Counted from the stretch's first letter, positions 1-9,863 are shown. The stretch: DNA of 64,000 nucleotides from Shewanella intestini (GCF_018221465.1 NZ_JAAIKR010000016.1:1-64000); one strand, 5' to 3'. The notes: generated from the sequence alone by a model not told the origin. Program-made: numbers and translations.

Positions 1-150
1 TTGTCCCCCGTTGGAAATCTTTCGTTTTCCAGAAAGTTTCGCCGGGGCTGCTGGGGAGATGCAAGAGGGGGAGCAGTTTCCCCCTTCTTGCTCTGGTGTG
101 GGCGAAGCGCCACAACGTTAATCCAAATAGGGTTTGGAAATCTTGTGTGA
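1..150 (-). repeat. Arm of a palindromic repeat family, truncated by the window edge
   Basis: The block around 90-120 reads GGTGTGGGCGAAGCGCCAC, nearly the same as the arms ending at 50257 and 50640. It is preceded by a G-run/C-run hairpin (76-93), as those arms are by an AAAGGGAAA/TTTCCCTTT hairpin. It then runs into GTTAATCCAAA and GTTTGGAAA, the reverse complement of the left tip of the forward arms at 49363, 49509 and 50282. The element therefore continues to the left of position 1. Within this window the family is seen only here and at 49.3-50.65 kb. Confidence 0.7.
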
Positions 151-372
151 AATCCATATGTCTAAAACTGATATTAACTAAGTACCAAGACGTAGAGTTT
201 TCAAAACAGTAAACAAGCAATGGGGCAAGAAATGTGTTAGCCCTCAACATAGCAAAACACACACCGACACCTCATAAGTAAACAACCTAATAAAGTGAAT
301 TCATTAAAAGTGATCCACTATGCAAGCAAAACCGTAATGGCTAATGAAAGTTAATGTCTCATCGACATCCTC

Positions 373-404
373 ACTGGCTTACAGCTGTATCGTAAGCCTT
401 TTTT
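373..404 (+). terminator. Intrinsic terminator just upstream of the Trp-rich gene
   Basis: Stem GGCTTAC / GTAAGCC with a 9-nt loop, followed by six T on the + strand. It lies 31 bases before the ATG at 436 and no + strand gene precedes it between 150 and 375. It may end an unseen short transcript or act as a leader terminator. I see no other feature in 150-372. Confidence 0.7.
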
Positions 405-435
405 AGCCTCAAGATTACCCATATTAAGGCTATGT

Positions 436-651
436 ATGAATCGCATTCACCCAAAAAAACTGCTGCACAGCAAATGGACCAAGGTTGACGTCACTCAAAA
501 AATGAAACACTTCAGTGTTTGTGAAGTCAGTTTTGACGACAATCAAAAAGTGCAAAGTTGCACAATAAGAGCTGAATTCACTCACCAAGAGTTTGCTATT
601 GATTGGCGACAACTCACTGACACATTAATCTGGCGTCAAGGCTGGCAATAA
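436..651 (+). CDS. Small tryptophan-rich protein (TIGR02450 type)
   Basis: A 71-residue protein opening MNRIHPKKLLHSKWTKV, with a KHF-V-EV core and Trp at about 15, 57, 66 and 70. This matches my memory of the TIGR02450 family of small Trp-rich proteins in marine gammaproteobacteria, whose function is not known. No signal peptide or membrane segment is visible, so it should be cytosolic. AAGGC at 426-430 can serve as the ribosome site. A strong terminator hairpin sits 31 bases upstream, so expression may depend on read-through or on a promoter inside that short gap. It converges on the nitroreductase gene, with only 45 bases between stops. Confidence 0.75.
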   Translation: MNRIHPKKLLHSKWTKVDVTQKMKHFSVCEVSFDDNQKVQSCTIRAEFTHQEFAIDWRQLTDTLIWRQGWQ

Positions 652-696
652 GTCGATAAACACCATGACTTAATCATTCAAAACACTAAGCATTTG

Positions 697-1368
697 CTAA
701 ATAAAATCACACATTTCAGCTAAAGCTTTTTTCTGTAACGCATGGGTAGGCACAGTGGCATTGGTGTCTGGATAACCTGCAATAATCAACATATATGGCC
801 GCTCATTGTCATTATCTCGGCCACACACTTTCGATAAAAAACTCATCGGTTTTGGTGTATGCGTTAATGTGCCTAAACCGGCATGATGCAAGGCTTGAAT
901 AAGAAAACCAGTGGCAATACCAACCGACTCATGTACATAATAATTACTCTTTTGTTCGCCTTGTTGCTGTTGCCGTTTCTGACTAAACACGGCAATTAAC
1001 CACGGCGCATGTTCTAAATAGGGCTTATTGGCGTTAGTGCCCAACGGTTTCAATGCATCTAGCCATTCTTCACCCGCACGCCCTGCATAAAATGCTTGTT
1101 CAAGCGCTTCTGCTTGCTGCCTAATTTGCGCTTTAATTTCCGCGCTTTGGATTGCCACAAAATGCCACGGTTGATGATTCGCCCCATTTGGCGCAGTACC
1201 CGCGGCCAAAATGCATTGCTCAATAACTTCCCGTGCTACCGGTTTATCTGAAAATTGACGAATAGAGTGGCGACGCTTCACCTCTTGGTAATTAGCTTGC
1301 GCGCGTTGCAGCATTTGCTCTGGTGGATATTCAATGAAATCGGTTAACGGTAAGTGTGCTTCAGTCAT
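697..1368 (-). CDS. Nitroreductase family FMN oxidoreductase
   Basis: A 223-residue protein with the nitroreductase signature: RRHSIRQFSDKPV near residue 33 (FMN phosphate contacts), NGANHQPWHF near 62, and a glycine-rich GLGTLTHTP region near 165. Family members are FMN-dependent, use NAD(P)H and reduce nitro, quinone or halogenated aromatic compounds. The long insert around YAGRAGEEWLDALKPLG recalls the iodotyrosine-deiodinase-like branch, but I would not assign a substrate. The start has a good AAGGAATC site. It is divergent from the SDR gene at 1554, with a 185-base shared promoter region. No partner enzyme is adjacent. Confidence 0.85.
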   Translation of the reverse strand: MTEAHLPLTDFIEYPPEQMLQRAQANYQEVKRRHSIRQFSDKPVAREVIEQCILAAGTAPNGANHQPWHFVAIQSAEIKAQIRQQAEALEQAFYAGRAGEEWLDALKPLGTNANKPYLEHAPWLIAVFSQKRQQQQGEQKSNYYVHESVGIATGFLIQALHHAGLGTLTHTPKPMSFLSKVCGRDNDNERPYMLIIAGYPDTNATVPTHALQKKALAEMCDFI

Positions 1369-1553
1369 AAGAGATTCCTTGTAATGTACGCGCTAACATC
1401 ACGATATTATTGGCCGTAATTCCCTAACCTACCAAAGCTGTTTCTAAAGGTCATTAAAATCTTTCTTCGCCTGATGCAAATGGTACTATTAATAATTTAA
1501 ACAATACGTTAATTAACAATTACAATAAAAAATAATCCCCAACAGGAAGCCAT

Positions 1554-2450
1554 ATGAGTTCAGCATTAACCACTAACACATTACCTAAAAATGTGGCAAT
1601 AGCAGGTGCAACCGGCCTTGTTGGGCAAGCGCTATTAGTTGGATTACTAAAAGATGATCACGTCGCTAAAGTCATCGTCATAGGTCGGCGACAACCTCAA
1701 ATACCATCAAGCAGCAAACTTTCTGCGTCGCAGTTAGCTAAGCTAAAATTTGTTGCCTGTGAATTGGTAAATTTGCAGCATTTACCCTTAAATGATGTCA
1801 TTCATCGCGCGTATTGTTGTCTTGGCACCACCATTAAAAAAGCCGGCAGCCAAACGCAGTTTATTAATGTAGACAAAACCGCCGCCATCGACTTTGCCCA
1901 AATGATATTAACCGCTAATCAGCGCCTTAATGCCACTCACATATCAACGCAGCTGCATATGATTACTGCGCACGGCGCAACGCCTAATAGCAAGGTATTT
2001 TATAATCGTATTAAAGGCGAAACTGAACAGGCAATCGCTAAACTGGGTTTCGATCAGATTCATTTTTACCGCCCAAGCTTATTACTGGGAAAACGTCATG
2101 AAGCGCGGTTATTAGAAGATATTGGCCAACGCTTATCTACGTATTTCATCGGCATGTTTATTGGGCCAATGCGCAGTATAAAACCCATCACAGCTAAGCA
2201 AGTTGCCAGTGCTATGCTGTCTTATTCAGGGGGCTCTAGAGAAGAACTTGCTAGGTTTGAGGTATCTAACTGTGCACCGTCGAATGCAACACAACCCAAT
2301 ATAAGACTGGCCGATACAGAGCTTGCGAATACTGCGTTAACAAACGCAACGTCCACTGAGACTAAATCAATGGGTAATGCAGCCATCAAACCTGTTATCA
2401 GCATCATCACTAATCAACAGATGCATCAACTTAACTCTGTAAAGGTGTGA
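1554..2450 (+). CDS. Atypical SDR / NAD(P)-binding oxidoreductase (HTATIP2-like) with low-complexity insert
   Basis: A 298-residue protein with the Rossmann fingerprint GATGLVGQALL at about 18-28, then VIVIGRRQP, a conserved CLGTTIKKAGSQ segment and FYNRIKGETEQAI (the Y-x-x-x-K pair of SDR-like enzymes). It belongs to the atypical SDR group that includes TIP30/HTATIP2. The paralogue at 10553 is only 227 residues. The extra length here is a stretch rich in Ala, Asn, Thr and Ser at about 228-275, before a conserved-looking tail (PVISIITNQQMHQL). AGGAAG lies 5 bases before the ATG. Substrate unknown. The start and family are secure. Confidence 0.8.
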   Translation: MSSALTTNTLPKNVAIAGATGLVGQALLVGLLKDDHVAKVIVIGRRQPQIPSSSKLSASQLAKLKFVACELVNLQHLPLNDVIHRAYCCLGTTIKKAGSQTQFINVDKTAAIDFAQMILTANQRLNATHISTQLHMITAHGATPNSKVFYNRIKGETEQAIAKLGFDQIHFYRPSLLLGKRHEARLLEDIGQRLSTYFIGMFIGPMRSIKPITAKQVASAMLSYSGGSREELARFEVSNCAPSNATQPNIRLADTELANTALTNATSTETKSMGNAAIKPVISIITNQQMHQLNSVKV

Positions 2451-2546
2451 TGGCATAAGCCTTTAGCACTAAGCCATTTGGCTGACTCAACACATTCGGT
2501 ACAAAACATCAGTAATCAACTCGAAGTCAATACGGTTCTTAGGGGT

Positions 2547-2612
<66 letters not shown>

Positions 2613-2639
2613 CAGAATCTAGACACGAGGACAAGCGTC

Positions 2640-3002
2640 ATGAAAAAAACCGATAAAAAGCGCGACAATCAGCTGAGAATATTACTCACACAATTATGTG
2701 ACACTGCTGTTGATGAAATAGCAGGCTTTCAATGGTTGACTCATTTGGTCAACTACTCACGTTTCCCGCAGAGCCTGAAAATTGTAGTGGTATTTGACAA
2801 TCAAACTAATTTAGCCCGTTTTAGCGATCAAAGCCGTGTGCAGCAATGCAATAAACTGCAATTTATACAACAACTCAAAGCCAAGTTAGCCAGTGCTGAC
2901 ATTCAATTTTCTGACATCAATCAACATGTTATTTTTGATACAGAAACCGCCTGTGAGCAGCAACATCAAGGTAATTGGGCTGCAAGATTGCAACGACACT
3001 AA
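2640..3002 (+). CDS. Conserved hypothetical protein (sometimes labelled Fis-like)
   Basis: From the ATG at 2640 the protein is 120 residues, opening MKKTDKKRDNQLRILLTQ. GAGGA lies about 9 bases upstream. The longer frame from 2478 would add 54 residues of poly-Val low complexity with no ribosome site, so I reject it. The core GFQWLTHLVNYSRFPQSLKIVVVF followed by an acidic/polar helix resembles a small Shewanella/Vibrio family that I recall being labelled Fis family regulator. I see no convincing helix-turn-helix, so that label is doubtful. It is probably cytosolic. It converges on cydC. Confidence 0.65.
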   Translation: MKKTDKKRDNQLRILLTQLCDTAVDEIAGFQWLTHLVNYSRFPQSLKIVVVFDNQTNLARFSDQSRVQQCNKLQFIQQLKAKLASADIQFSDINQHVIFDTETACEQQHQGNWAARLQRH

Positions 3003-3022
3003 TCACGACAAGCTTTAAGCAC

Positions 3023-3054
3023 TTATCCAGTTATCCAGTTATTCAGTTATTCAA
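3023..3054. repeat. 8-bp tandem array, four units
   Basis: Units TTATCCAG, TTATCCAG, TTATTCAG, TTATTCAA follow each other directly, starting 20 bases after the stop of the preceding gene. It is one of four 8-bp arrays seen in intergenic DNA of this window. Confidence 0.85.
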
Positions 3055-3188
3055 AATAAGTAAAATAACAATCGCCTTGCTGCAATCCCCCTTTACCAAA
3101 ACCAAAAAGGCTCAACGTTAAATAATTAACCCTAAGCCCTAATCTCCCAAACTTACACACATACGATTAATTAGCTAACCAGTAAAGG

Positions 3189-4907
3189 CTAGTTAACTGG
3201 CGTTGGTTGCCAATCGTGTAATTGCCCCTTTTCCATATGATAAACTTTATCCATACTCTCAATTGCAGTCAGCCTATGGGTGATCATCAATAAGGTTTTT
3301 TGCTCAGCAAATTTAAGTAGTATTGCCATAATATCGCGCTCGGTACGCTTATCTAAGCCCTCTGTTGGTTCATCTAGCAACAATAACGGCGCATCACGTA
3401 ATAATGCCCGCGCGACACCAATACGACGCTGCTCGCCACCAGATAATTGACGTCCACCGTCGCCAATCCATGCATCAAGCGGCTTATCACCTTGTAATAA
3501 TGCCTCTAAACCTACTTGCTGTAACACGTCAATTAAACGGGCATCATGCGCTTTACGCTTGTCAGCTTTATTAAATGGCAGTGCTAATACTAAATTGTCG
3601 CGTAACGTTGCTGAGAATAAATAGATCCGCTGGCTCACCACGGTCATTGCGCTGCGCAGTGCTGGCTCACTGTATTGGCTAATATCTTTACCCGCCAACT
3701 CAATACGTCCTTGTTGAGGCTGCCACTCACGGGTTATTAAGCTGAGTAAACTTGATTTACCGCAACCTGTTTTCCCTAAAATAGCCACTTTATCACCCGC
3801 GTTTACTTGCAAAGATAAGCCACTAAGTACAGGCGAATTATCAAGGTAACTAAAACCAATATTATCAAGTTGTAATCTGGTATTTTTTGGGGTTATTGTC
3901 AGTTCCTTGTTATCCGTTTCTGGGAATGTAATGGCAGGAGTTTGCTCAGTAATGTCAGTGACTCGTTTAGCCGCAAGCACCGTGCTCGACAAGTGCTGAA
4001 ACGCGCCGGCTATTGGCATCAGCATTTCAATACTGGCCATGGCCGCAAAGACGACCATTGCCATCATTGGCCCCGGCGGCACGTATTCGCCCACGCCTTG
4101 GCCTGCTAAATATAAAATAAGGGTGACAATACAACCATTGGCAAAAATCACCATTGCCTGACTCATCCCGGTAATAGCGGCCATTTTGGCTTGACTGGCA
4201 AATAAGTGTTTTTGAGCCTGCTCAAGCTGCGCCCGATAACGACCGTTGGCATTAAACAAGGTTAGCTCGGCTTGGCCTTGAAGCATATCGAGCAGCTTCA
4301 CTCGATAGTGCTGACGGCTTTGAATAATCGCTTCACCCGGGTTTCGCCCTAGTTGGTAAAAAATCACCGGCACAATTAACCAAACCGCCAATAACGCCCC
4401 ACACAACACGTTAGCCAATGCTAAGTCAAACCAAGCAATAAACACATACAAACCGCCAATCATTAATAATGAAGCGGTCATAGGGGTTAATAAGCGCAAA
4501 TACAAATGATCAAGGGTATCAATGTCAGCCACTAGGCGGTTTAACATATCGCCTTGACGCATTGCTTGCAGATTTTTAGCGCTCAACGGCAACAATTTAC
4601 GCCATGCCCAGACACGTAAATCAGTTAATAATTTAAAGGTGGCTTCGTGGGTGGCTAAGCGCTCACCATAGCGACTTGCGGTGCGAAAAATAGAAAAACC
4701 ACGCACACCGCCAGCAGGGGTAAAATAATTAAAGGCTTGCGACGAAGCAACCGTTAAGCCCGCAACCGCCGAGGCAGATAAAAACCACCCCGACAAAGAC
4801 AACAGTCCAATGCCAGTTAATAGGGTAATAAATGTTAGCAATAACCCGACACTCATCATTAACCATTGGCGACTAAATAAACGTAAAAACGGCAATAAGA
4901 CTTTCAT
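3189..4907 (-). CDS. cydC: Thiol-reductant ABC exporter subunit CydC
   Basis: A 572-residue fused ABC exporter half. Hydrophobic segments lie at about 15-60, 140-185 and 250-305, and the nucleotide-binding domain from about 345: Walker A GKTGCGKSS (378-386), signature LSGGEQRR (488-495), Walker B LLLLDEP (508-514) and an H-loop in MITHR. CydC pairs with CydD in the inner membrane to export glutathione/cysteine (heme has also been proposed as cargo), needed for cytochrome bd and periplasmic redox balance. It overlaps cydD by one base (TAATG), which implies translational coupling. No cydAB genes are in the window. Confidence 0.93.
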   Translation of the reverse strand: MKVLLPFLRLFSRQWLMMSVGLLLTFITLLTGIGLLSLSGWFLSASAVAGLTVASSQAFNYFTPAGGVRGFSIFRTASRYGERLATHEATFKLLTDLRVWAWRKLLPLSAKNLQAMRQGDMLNRLVADIDTLDHLYLRLLTPMTASLLMIGGLYVFIAWFDLALANVLCGALLAVWLIVPVIFYQLGRNPGEAIIQSRQHYRVKLLDMLQGQAELTLFNANGRYRAQLEQAQKHLFASQAKMAAITGMSQAMVIFANGCIVTLILYLAGQGVGEYVPPGPMMAMVVFAAMASIEMLMPIAGAFQHLSSTVLAAKRVTDITEQTPAITFPETDNKELTITPKNTRLQLDNIGFSYLDNSPVLSGLSLQVNAGDKVAILGKTGCGKSSLLSLITREWQPQQGRIELAGKDISQYSEPALRSAMTVVSQRIYLFSATLRDNLVLALPFNKADKRKAHDARLIDVLQQVGLEALLQGDKPLDAWIGDGGRQLSGGEQRRIGVARALLRDAPLLLLDEPTEGLDKRTERDIMAILLKFAEQKTLLMITHRLTAIESMDKVYHMEKGQLHDWQPTPVN

Positions 4908-6685
4908 TACACCGTCTCCTTTTCATCATTAAGCAATTGAGCAAACATGCCTGAACGGTCATTAGCTAACACGTCAAATTGACCCTGTTGGACTAATTTC
5001 CCTTGGTTAAGCACCATAATGTTGTCCATTGCCGTTAACTGATCGATACGGTGAGTGATCATCACACAGGTTTTGCCTGACATAGCTTGGTTTAATGCTT
5101 GTTGAACCAGCTGTTCGCTGTGTAAATCTAAACTAGCTGTCGGCTCATCTAACACATATACACTGGCTTGTTGGCCTAATGCTCGCGCTAATGCAATACG
5201 CTGCGCTTGGCCAACTGACACCCCTGTTGCTTGGTCACTAATCGAGACATTTAACCCTTGAGCATGCGACGCGACAAACTCACCTAAATTGGCTTGAGTT
5301 AATAACTTCATCACTTGCTCATCACTGAGTTGAGGATTTGCCAGCGCCACATTGTCGCGCAAGCTACCATGAAACAGTTGGGGATCTTGCCCTAACCATG
5401 CAAGGTTTTGTCGCCATTGGGCTAATGAAATTTGATTGAGTGGTTGACCATTAATGCTCAGCTCACCTTGATAAGGTAAAAAACCCAATAAGGCATTGAT
5501 TAAGGAGGTTTTACCTGCACCACTTGGTCCAACAATGGCAACATGTTGTTTCGCAGCAATGCTAAATGATAGAGGCCCTAACAAGCACACGCCATCTTGG
5601 CTATAGACCGTTAAGTTTTTGGCTTCAATACTGACACAACTCAAATCGATATCCACGTTACTTGGCTCAGCATTGGCTTTAGTTTGTGGCGTAGGCGTAT
5701 TTAATAACTCAACTAATGACTCCGCCGCACCAATGGCTTGGGCTTTTGCATGATAATGTGTGCCTAAGTCACGTAGGGGTTGATAAAATTCAGGTGCTAA
5801 AATTAATATAAACAAGCCGGTAAATAAGCTAATCCCAAGGTCATAATGACCAAAATTCAAGTGGCCTAAATAACTAAAGCCAAAATACACCGCTAATACG
5901 GCAATCGACACCGCAGCAAAAAACTCTAATACCGCCGAACTTAAAAAGGCTAAGCGAAGTACCGACATGGTACGAGTTCTAAAGTCTTCCGATGCAACTT
6001 CCACTTTATTAAGCTCTACCTCACCACGATGAAACAGCCTTAAGGTCGATAACCCTTTTAAGCGATCCATAAAATGACCACTTAAACGCGACAATGCAGT
6101 AAAGTTTTTGCGATTGGCGTCTGCAGCTCCCATGCCCACGAGGATCATAAACATCGGTATTAACGGCGCGGTTACCAGTAAAATTAGCCCTGCGGCCCAA
6201 TTAAGCGGGAACACACACACTAAAATGGTTAATGGAATAAACCCCGCTAGCATCATTTGCGGCAAATATTTAGCGTAAAAGTCGTGTAGATCTTCGACTT
6301 GTTCAAACACAATACTTGCCCAAGCACCAGCAGGTCGGCCTTTTATCCAAACCGGTCCTAATTCAATTAGCTTATTTAATATTGTCTGACGAATGTCTTG
6401 CCTTAAGCGTTTACCCGCTTCAAACGACACTCGCTCGCGTGCATAAGCAATTAAGGCTCTGGCTGCAAATAAGCAAATTAAGGTAACAAATGCACCTTGC
6501 AGCGCCATCACGCTTTGGTGCTGCATAATCACCCCATCAAGAATGGTCGCTAGATAATAAGCTTGAGCAACAATTGCCAAGCCATTAACAATACCGAGAA
6601 AAATAGACAATTTGAGGAAAACGCCACAAGCGAACTGACGACTTTTTAACCATTGGGTTAATGACTTTTCTAACGACTTATCCAT
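4907..6685 (-). CDS. cydD: Thiol-reductant ABC exporter subunit CydD
   Basis: A 592-residue ABC exporter half with membrane segments in residues 20-320 and a nucleotide-binding domain holding Walker A GPSGAGKT (386-393), a degenerate signature VSVGQAQ (489-495) and Walker B VYVLDEP (509-515). The degenerate signature is expected for CydD; the canonical one is in CydC, so the heterodimer probably has one competent and one weak ATP site. AAGGTC lies just before the ATG. First gene of the cydDC operon. The 193 bases upstream hold no visible terminator, but DUF3626 lies further upstream on the same strand. Confidence 0.93.
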   Translation of the reverse strand: MDKSLEKSLTQWLKSRQFACGVFLKLSIFLGIVNGLAIVAQAYYLATILDGVIMQHQSVMALQGAFVTLICLFAARALIAYARERVSFEAGKRLRQDIRQTILNKLIELGPVWIKGRPAGAWASIVFEQVEDLHDFYAKYLPQMMLAGFIPLTILVCVFPLNWAAGLILLVTAPLIPMFMILVGMGAADANRKNFTALSRLSGHFMDRLKGLSTLRLFHRGEVELNKVEVASEDFRTRTMSVLRLAFLSSAVLEFFAAVSIAVLAVYFGFSYLGHLNFGHYDLGISLFTGLFILILAPEFYQPLRDLGTHYHAKAQAIGAAESLVELLNTPTPQTKANAEPSNVDIDLSCVSIEAKNLTVYSQDGVCLLGPLSFSIAAKQHVAIVGPSGAGKTSLINALLGFLPYQGELSINGQPLNQISLAQWRQNLAWLGQDPQLFHGSLRDNVALANPQLSDEQVMKLLTQANLGEFVASHAQGLNVSISDQATGVSVGQAQRIALARALGQQASVYVLDEPTASLDLHSEQLVQQALNQAMSGKTCVMITHRIDQLTAMDNIMVLNQGKLVQQGQFDVLANDRSGMFAQLLNDEKETV

Positions 6686-6878
6686 ATGACCTTAATAAAT
6701 AATGGGTTAAACAACAGTGACTAACGAATTACCCGCCAGTATCGCAGTCCTAAAAAGCAGATAACACCCGACAGTCAATAACTGTTAACCGCCTCACAGA
6801 AAAGACGAGCTAGATATGAGAGGTAAACAAATAATTGGCTTAAAACTGCATGTCAAGCGAACACTAAAATCGTATTGA

Positions 6879-7937
6879 TTAACTTAATGGTGTGGTGTTA
6901 ACGCCAAATTTAACCAACACATGCCACAATAACTTTAATTGTTGCAGTTGCTGCTGTTGCATGTCGCGTTGCTGCCAACTGGCTAGTTCTTCAGTACAGC
7001 GTAATGTGGCCACACCCAGATTAAAAGGTGTCATCACCCCTTGTCGCGCAACCTGCTTGGCTAACGCTGGCATGCATGCTCCCCTAAAATTGTTAGGCGT
7101 GTGCGCAGCGTCCATTTGGTAGCCTTGATGATAATACAAGGTTATGTCGTATTGATTTGCTAGCGCCTGCAAAGTTTCATCCATTGGGGTGTTTTGGTAA
7201 CAAGGGTCAACCACTAACGCGCAGATATCCTCCTCTAAGGACACATCGTCATGTATTTGGGCTTCAATGTAATGGTCTAAATTGGCAAAACCGGTATGAG
7301 TAAAACGTTGCGCTATATCTGTAAATGAGCACAGATACGCAATAAGAGCATCAGGATCAAACACATTCACACCCAATGCAGATTGGCGTTCAAAACTTTC
7401 AGTTAATAGCGCAGCTAACACCACCTCAAAGCAGGCTAATGTGCCGCGCTCAGGCAATAAACGGTGCGAGTCCATATAGCTAAAACTGCAATTTTTTAAC
7501 AACGCGCAGTGGCTCAACAAGTAACAACTGCCAAAGCGCGGCGCAGGGCCATAAGGATTTAAGCCGAAATCTAACGCACCATATTTAGGTCGATGTTGAA
7601 TGCCGGCATAAGCATGGCCAAAGAATTGATTCTCCCAATGGTCGCGTATCCCCCCAAGCTCTGGCGCTAGCTGCCCATTTGAAATGTGGGTTTCAAACTG
7701 GGTTTTATACACGCCATCTTTTAATAACCCTTGAGCAACGGTTAACCCACGGCTATCAATATGATCAGGATGAAAATGCAGCGCAACTCGGCCGTGTTGA
7801 GCAATATTATGTTTAGCTTGTTGCAGACGCTCAATGGTTACATTTGACATTAACAGCACATTTTTAAGCATACAATGGGCCTGTTCACGCAGCGGCGCGA
7901 CCGTTTTTTCAATGTATGACAATGCCGCTTGGTTCAT
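6879..7937 (-). CDS. DUF3626 domain protein
   Basis: A 352-residue protein with the motifs I associate with DUF3626: LHFHPDH near residue 55, GVYKTQFETHISNGQL near 75, and YGPAPRFGSCYLL near 130. Function is not established. The His/Asp-rich conserved motifs suggest a metal-dependent enzyme, which is inference. I place the start at the second ATG (7937): AAGGA sits 8 bases before it but directly abuts the first ATG at 7946. It is divergent from the helicase gene at 8212 across about 270 bases. The C-terminus has a Gln-rich stretch (QQRDMQQQQLQQLK). Confidence 0.75.
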   Translation of the reverse strand: MNQAALSYIEKTVAPLREQAHCMLKNVLLMSNVTIERLQQAKHNIAQHGRVALHFHPDHIDSRGLTVAQGLLKDGVYKTQFETHISNGQLAPELGGIRDHWENQFFGHAYAGIQHRPKYGALDFGLNPYGPAPRFGSCYLLSHCALLKNCSFSYMDSHRLLPERGTLACFEVVLAALLTESFERQSALGVNVFDPDALIAYLCSFTDIAQRFTHTGFANLDHYIEAQIHDDVSLEEDICALVVDPCYQNTPMDETLQALANQYDITLYYHQGYQMDAAHTPNNFRGACMPALAKQVARQGVMTPFNLGVATLRCTEELASWQQRDMQQQQLQQLKLLWHVLVKFGVNTTPLS

Positions 7938-8211
7938 TAATGTCATCCTTATGTGGCTATCTGTTCACCGACCGCCCTCACTAGCAGACTCTTTTATTGT
8001 ATGTGTTGTGAACATTAATCACACAAATTATTAAAGGTTTTTCAGCAAACAACTGATACATCAACGATTTTGTTATCTATTAAGCCAAATAAAAGTATAA
8101 CTAATCGATTAAATAGCGCTTTAGACTATTCTCAGGTAAACTTCACGGCCGCTATTTTCGGCGCTATCCTTTAGTTTGCGCAGCACATACGCTGCCCAAT
8201 GAGAACACGCT

Positions 8212-9675
8212 ATGAGCTTTGCCTCTTTAGGTTTACAACCCGCTATTCTTCAAGCGGTTGAAAAACAAGGTTACACCACCCCATCTCCCATTCAAGCTCA
8301 AGCAATACCGGCTATTTTAAAGCAGCAAGATGTGATGGCAGCAGCGCAAACGGGTACAGGTAAAACAGCAGGCTTTACTTTGCCCATTCTAGAATTGCTC
8401 TCAAAAGGCAAGCGTGCGCGTAATAAGCAAGTGCGTGCATTAGTGCTAACGCCAACACGAGAACTGGCTGCGCAGGTACAAGACAATGTAGATGCTTATA
8501 GCCAAAATTTACCCCTTACCTCTGCGGTAGTATTTGGTGGTGTATCCATCAATCCTCAATTAAGCGCTTTACGCAAAGGGGTTGATATTTTAGTTGCCAC
8601 ACCAGGGCGGCTATTGGACTTATGCCAACAAGGGGCAATTTCATTTAGTGAGCTAGAAATTTTAGTGTTAGATGAAGCGGACCGTATGCTAGATATGGGC
8701 TTTATTCGCGACATCAAAAAAGTCCTTGCCCTACTACCCAAAACCCGTCAAAACCTCTTATTTTCAGCGACATTCTCTGATGAAATTCGTGCCTTAGCCA
8801 AAGGGTTGGTCCACAATCCAGTAGAAATTTCGGTTTCGCCGCGCAACACGACCGCTAACACCGTTGAACAAAGCGTTTACGCGCTCGACAAAACGAAAAA
8901 ATCTGCGGCATTAATTCAGTTAATTAAAAGCGAGCAATGCCAACAAATATTAGTGTTTTCCCGTACGAAGCACGGCGCAAACCGTTTAGCAGTAAACCTT
9001 GAAAAAGCAGGTATTAGTGCAGCAGCAATTCATGGTAATAAAAGCCAAACTGCCCGAACCCGAGCATTAAGTAACTTTAAAACGGGTGACGTCTCAGTGC
9101 TTGTAGCAACAGACATTGCCGCCCGTGGTATCGACATTGACCAACTGCCTTTTGTTGTCAACTTTGATTTACCTAATGTACCTGAGGATTATGTACATCG
9201 TATTGGTCGTACTGGCCGCGCGGGCGCATCAGGGCAAGCGGTGTCATTGGTAAGTATTGATGATATTAAATTATTGCACGGCATTGAAAAGCTCATCGGT
9301 AAAGTGATTATGCGCAAGACCCTTGATGGTTTAGAGCCGCTGGAATACTTACCAGAACCCACCTTAGGCAAAGGGAATAAACCGGCTAATCATCAAGCTA
9401 AAACGCGTCGTACTCAAAGCCCGAACCAACGCAAACATGCGCGTTCAAATGACCGTAAAGCAAATCCAAATGCAGGTAACTCGCAGGGTAAAAGCAGCAA
9501 TTCACAGGGCAAAAGTAACCCTAACCCAAAAGCGAAACCTCAATCCAACAGCAATAAAGCTGGTGATGCTAAAAAAGCCAATACGGGAAATAAAAATACC
9601 CCTAAAGCGACCCATAAAAACAACAGCAGAAAACCGAACTCATCACGCCCAAGAAACACTTCGGCTAACAGCTAG
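8212..9675 (+). CDS. rhlE: DEAD-box ATP-dependent RNA helicase, RhlE-like
   Basis: A 487-residue helicase with the full motif set: Q motif ([12 protein letters not shown]), [11 protein letters not shown] near residue 44, [19 protein letters not shown] near 155, SAT, and [10 protein letters not shown] near 330. The core ends at about 375. The tail (about 385-487) is basic and rich in Asn, Lys, Ser and Gln with no hydrophobic content, typical of disordered RNA-binding tails in RhlE. RhlE proteins remodel RNA during ribosome assembly and decay. The assignment within RhlE-type helicases is by overall resemblance; the third helicase gene here (30010) is closely related. Confidence 0.85.
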   Translation: MSFASLGLQPAILQAVEKQGYTTPSPIQAQAIPAILKQQDVMAAAQTGTGKTAGFTLPILELLSKGKRARNKQVRALVLTPTRELAAQVQDNVDAYSQNLPLTSAVVFGGVSINPQLSALRKGVDILVATPGRLLDLCQQGAISFSELEILVLDEADRMLDMGFIRDIKKVLALLPKTRQNLLFSATFSDEIRALAKGLVHNPVEISVSPRNTTANTVEQSVYALDKTKKSAALIQLIKSEQCQQILVFSRTKHGANRLAVNLEKAGISAAAIHGNKSQTARTRALSNFKTGDVSVLVATDIAARGIDIDQLPFVVNFDLPNVPEDYVHRIGRTGRAGASGQAVSLVSIDDIKLLHGIEKLIGKVIMRKTLDGLEPLEYLPEPTLGKGNKPANHQAKTRRTQSPNQRKHARSNDRKANPNAGNSQGKSSNSQGKSNPNPKAKPQSNSNKAGDAKKANTGNKNTPKATHKNNSRKPNSSRPRNTSANS

Positions 9676-9686
9676 AGCATCGCTCA

Positions 9687-9723
9687 TTTACGCCAATGGT
9701 TTTCCGTTAATCATTGGCGTAAA
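9687..9723. terminator. Perfect 12-bp inverted repeat between convergent genes
   Basis: TTTACGCCAATG and CATTGGCGTAAA pair perfectly around a 13-base loop, 11 bases after the helicase stop. There is no strong T-run, so it may be a weak terminator or an RNA-end stabiliser serving both convergent genes. Confidence 0.55.
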
Positions 9724-9754
9724 TCTCATCAATTTTTCAATGCACTAATCTGCT

Positions 9755-9783
9755 AAGCCATTAAGCCATTAAGCCATTAAGCT
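9755..9783. repeat. 8-bp tandem array, three units
   Basis: AAGCCATT occurs three times in a row (9755-9778) and is followed by a partial fourth unit. It sits in the intergenic space between two convergent genes. Confidence 0.8.
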
Positions 9784-9863
9784 CTTAACACAGAGCGGAT
9801 CTATGGCAAATATTTACTTTGGACGCTTGGTGATAAACAGCGCAACCACTAAATAAGCTGATA

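Noticed and set aside
8006-8025. CRP-like site upstream of the DUF3626 gene (TGTGA...TCACA)
   Set aside because: The spacer is seven bases rather than six, so it does not fit a CRP site; kept out of the features.
9437-9748. 103-codon ORF overlapping the RhlE-like helicase tail
   Set aside because: Alternative frame of a Lys/Asn-rich disordered tail; no ribosome site.
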